Shown here in pieces: positions 61,837 to 64,000 of a stretch of 64,000 nucleotides of DNA (its first letter is position 1; each line of letters opens with the position of its first letter). The stretch comes from Algoriphagus machipongonensis (lineage in GTDB: Bacteria; Bacteroidota; Bacteroidia; Cytophagales; Cyclobacteriaceae). A program made the translations under genes and the position numbers. The notes beneath the pieces are model-generated. The model saw nothing but the letters and a program-made list of their open reading frames with translations, was not told where the DNA came from and searched no databases. Location: positions 4,570,501 to 4,634,500 of the forward strand of contig NZ_CM001023.1 of NCBI RefSeq assembly GCF_000166275.1, written 5' to 3'.

Positions 61837-62958
61837 TTGGCAGGCATTTATATCCACATACCATTTTGCAAACAAGCTTGTCATTACTGTGACTTCCACT
61901 TCAGTACCAACTTGAAAACCATGGAAGACATAGTGGACATGATTAAGCGCGAACTTCTTCTTAGAAAGGACTACCTCTTAAGCTCCCCTGTTGAAACAAT
62001 CTATTTTGGAGGAGGAACACCTTCTTTGCTACAGCCGAAAATGATTGAGTCTATACTGGAACTTATTCAAAATGAATATTCCTGTGAATGGAAGGAATTA
62101 ACCCTGGAAGCCAACCCAGATGATTTAAACCCTTCCAGTTTAGCCTCATGGAAATCTCTAGGAATAGACCGCCTAAGCCTAGGAATTCAGAGTTTCAACT
62201 CCGATGTATTGAAATTTTATAACCGTGCTCATACTTCTGAAGAGTCGATTCAGGCAATTGATAAAGCCCGAAAAATGGGATTCGAGAAGTTTAGCCTGGA
62301 TTTAATTTATGGCTTTCCTTATAAAGACCATTCTATTTGGGAGCAAGATTTAAGTAGAGCTATTCAAATTGACCCGGGTCACATTTCAAGCTACGCGCTA
62401 ACGATCGAGCCGAAAACAGCATTGGGAAATTGGGAAAAGAAAGGGAAGTTTTCTCCTGCAGATGAAGATTTTATCGCAGATCAATTTGAAATGCTTCAGA
62501 GTCGAATGGAAGATGCCAATTACATTCAGTATGAAATTTCGAATTTTGCCAAAGAAGACCAATACGCAATACATAACAGCAATTATTGGAAAAGCACTCC
62601 TTATCTGGGAGTAGGACCCAGCGCGCATTCTTTTGATGGAAAAAGCCGTGGTGCCAACCCAAGAAGCAATACCTCTTATATAAAATCCCTAAAAGAAAAT
62701 GAGATTCCAACTGTCCATGAGCGTTTAAGTAGGGAGGATAATCTAAATGAGTACATTCTTACTGGACTCCGGACCATCTGGGGTATAGATTTGGATAGAA
62801 TTAAGAATCAGTACCAGTTTGACCTGCGCAATCAAAAATCTTCTGTTCTAAACCAAATGAATCAGGAAGGTTGGCTGATATGGAAAGACAATCATCTATC
62901 TTTGAGTAAAAGTGGGAAGCTGCTGGCAGATAGTATTGCCGAGGCACTTTTCATCTGA
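61837..62958 (+). CDS. hemW: Radical SAM family heme chaperone HemW
   Basis: A 373-residue radical SAM protein. The [4Fe-4S] motif is CKQACHYCDF (Cys11, Cys15, Cys18), followed by YFGGGTPSLL (about 50-59), LEANPDD and LSLGIQSFNSDVLKFYNRAHTSEE; the C-terminal HemW domain is present. HemW passes heme to acceptor proteins and differs from HemN by lacking the extra N-terminal residues, as here. The start is TTG at 61837 because the peptide must begin right before AGIYIHIPFC and no ATG precedes it. Divergent from the Omp85 gene 42 bases away. Confidence 0.93.
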   Translation: MAGIYIHIPFCKQACHYCDFHFSTNLKTMEDIVDMIKRELLLRKDYLLSSPVETIYFGGGTPSLLQPKMIESILELIQNEYSCEWKELTLEANPDDLNPSSLASWKSLGIDRLSLGIQSFNSDVLKFYNRAHTSEESIQAIDKARKMGFEKFSLDLIYGFPYKDHSIWEQDLSRAIQIDPGHISSYALTIEPKTALGNWEKKGKFSPADEDFIADQFEMLQSRMEDANYIQYEISNFAKEDQYAIHNSNYWKSTPYLGVGPSAHSFDGKSRGANPRSNTSYIKSLKENEIPTVHERLSREDNLNEYILTGLRTIWGIDLDRIKNQYQFDLRNQKSSVLNQMNQEGWLIWKDNHLSLSKSGKLLADSIAEALFI

Positions 62959-62969
62959 AAACCATTTTC

Positions 62970-63281
62970 ATGAATAAATTCAACCCCCATACCCGTAAAA
63001 AAGAATCCGCGCCATTGGAATCTGCTTTCAAGGATTTGTTAAAAGCCTATCGGTTAGAGGGTAAATTTCAAGAAAAAAGCCTGATCCAAGCTTGGCCTCA
63101 ACTTGTGGGAAAAACAATTGCTGATCGAACAACCTCAGTCTTTATCAAAGAGAAAAAGCTTTTTGTCAAATTGAACTCTGGCCCTGTGAAAAAAGAATTG
63201 TTGATGAACAAAGGAAAAGTGATGACTCTAATTGAAGATCAGTTTGGGAAAGGTGTGGTTGAAGACTTGGTTTGTTTCTAA
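62970..63281 (+). CDS. DUF721 (DciA-like) protein
   Basis: A 103-residue soluble protein. The core SLIQAWPQLVGKTIADRTTSVFIKEKKLFVKLNSGPVKKELLMNKGKVMTLI is the DUF721 family (KH-like fold). In other bacteria DUF721 members (DciA) help load the replicative helicase; short Bacteroidota versions are uncharacterised. It follows hemW by 11 bases and may be cotranscribed. Confidence 0.88.
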   Translation: MNKFNPHTRKKESAPLESAFKDLLKAYRLEGKFQEKSLIQAWPQLVGKTIADRTTSVFIKEKKLFVKLNSGPVKKELLMNKGKVMTLIEDQFGKGVVEDLVCF

Positions 63282-63396
63282 CAGAAATCCACCAATCCCT
63301 AACAAAGTTTACTTTTTTTAACATTCGATCAAGGCACCTATTTTTTAGTTCTCTCAATATTTCTCACAGTTTGAGTATTATTGTGGAACAATATCC

Positions 63397-64000
63397 ATGA
63401 TCAAACTACCTAGCATCCATATAGGAAAACTCAGTATGCTCCTGGCCATCTTGGTCTGGCTATCGCTGCTATTTGTGGATTTGGTTCGCCTTTTTGGCAT
63501 TCTCAACGAATTAGAATCAGGGATTGCTCAAGAATTTACCTGGATCTTAGAGATACTTTTTTTCCTTACAGTCTATATTTTTTACAATTTCTCAATCAAC
63601 AAAAACAGCCAAAACGACTTCTTAAACCTTATTTGGCGGGCTGCCTCCACTGGAATAGTTGCGGTATTTGTTTCACTGATGATCAATATCTTCTATAACT
63701 TATTAGGAGATAGCAATTTGAGCAATGAGCCTTTTTTAAAGAACTTTTTCTATCATGTCAACTTTGCGTTAATCACCATATTTCTGATTTCAGGAGCATT
63801 GCTTTGGAAGCATTTGATACTTTATCAAAAAAGTAAACGCGTGGTTAAACAATGGCAGGTTTATGAAATCGCCATGCTAGCTGCCATGTTTTTATTTTTT
63901 CAATAAAAATATACTGGATTACAATTTCCTTTTCGGTTTCGTCTTGTTGACTGGCATAGGAATCCTTCTTTCTGCTAATCTAAAATGGATTCCCTATCTG
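63397..64000 (+). pseudogene. Multi-pass membrane protein, apparently frameshifted in a T-run, cut by window end
   Basis: The first frame (63397-63906) encodes 169 residues with four membrane helices (about 12-30, 47-64, 80-100, 118-140) and a basic loop KHLILYQKSKRVVKQWQ, then stops at 63904. Right at the end, dropping one T from the run at 63895-63900 continues as FFNKNILDYNFLFGFVLLTG and then GILLSANLKWIPYL to the window edge, a natural next helix. This suggests one longer protein, possibly the membrane part of a PP2C/SpoIIE-type phosphatase or kinase; that family guess is from memory of similar Bacteroidota proteins. The shift may be real, slippage-prone or a sequencing error. Confidence 0.55.

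Overview
The window is chromosomal DNA from a gliding-type member of the Bacteroidota, most likely order Cytophagales (Cyclobacteriaceae, Algoriphagus-like). The evidence is a complete type IX secretion (T9SS) core operon in the order PorP-GldK-GldL-GldM-GldN, further T9SS-type lipoproteins (a PorE-like OmpA protein and a SprE/PorW-like TPR protein), Bacteroidota-typical families (DUF4249, DUF4252, DUF4271, DUF983), general absence of Shine-Dalgarno sequences, and promoter candidates of the TTG-N19-TAnnTTTG type. The genus is inferred from protein style, not from a marker gene.

Layout. 1-11.3 kb: mostly minus-strand housekeeping genes (HdeD-like membrane protein, acetyltransferase, hydrolase, cytidine deaminase, a DUF4249 lipoprotein, tRNA methyltransferase, MFS exporter, ferrochelatase, a universal-stress-protein/Kef antiporter pair) plus a plus-strand saccharopine dehydrogenase. 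11.4-14.8 kb: two tandem secreted M14 carboxypeptidase paralogues, the first lacking the zinc ligands. 15.1-18.2 kb: a secreted small protein with a structured leader, then an ECF sigma factor / membrane-anchored putative anti-sigma / two DUF4252 proteins operon. 18.5 kb: tRNA-Phe. 18.6-30.3 kb: membrane Fe-S and CCG proteins of a quinone-linked oxidoreductase, PorE-like protein, PurM, a membrane-anchored ceramidase, DUF983, an AraC regulator, a methyltransferase, an acyl-CoA dehydrogenase with an extra N-terminus, and a UbiA-fold protein. 30.3-31.0 kb: an SGNH hydrolase.

31.0-35.4 kb is an accessory island, unlike its surroundings. It has a dispersed palindrome near each end, a hypothetical gene flanked by integron-like core sites and followed by a large imperfect palindrome, a truncated hemoglobin beside a DUF4242/cyclase-like/AraC fusion regulator, a nuclease-family pseudogene broken by one TGA, and a non-coding stretch packed with short triloop palindromes.

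35.4-39.5 kb: a DsrE-like exported protein and a GH76 + sulfatase polysaccharide operon. 39.8-45.5 kb: F-type ATP synthase genes for a, c, b, delta, alpha and gamma with two small membrane proteins upstream; beta and epsilon are not here. 45.6-52.4 kb: SprE/PorW-like lipoprotein, penicillin-binding protein 1A and UvrC. 52.5-61.8 kb: minus-strand run Omp85-DUF4271-HemD followed by porP-gldKLMN. 61.8-64 kb: HemW, a DUF721 protein and a membrane protein that appears frameshifted in a T-run and runs off the end.

Functional threads: T9SS and gliding machinery at three sites, heme synthesis (HemH, HemD, HemW), ATP synthesis, and extracellular polymer or peptide degradation. All family calls are from reading the proteins; no database search was run.
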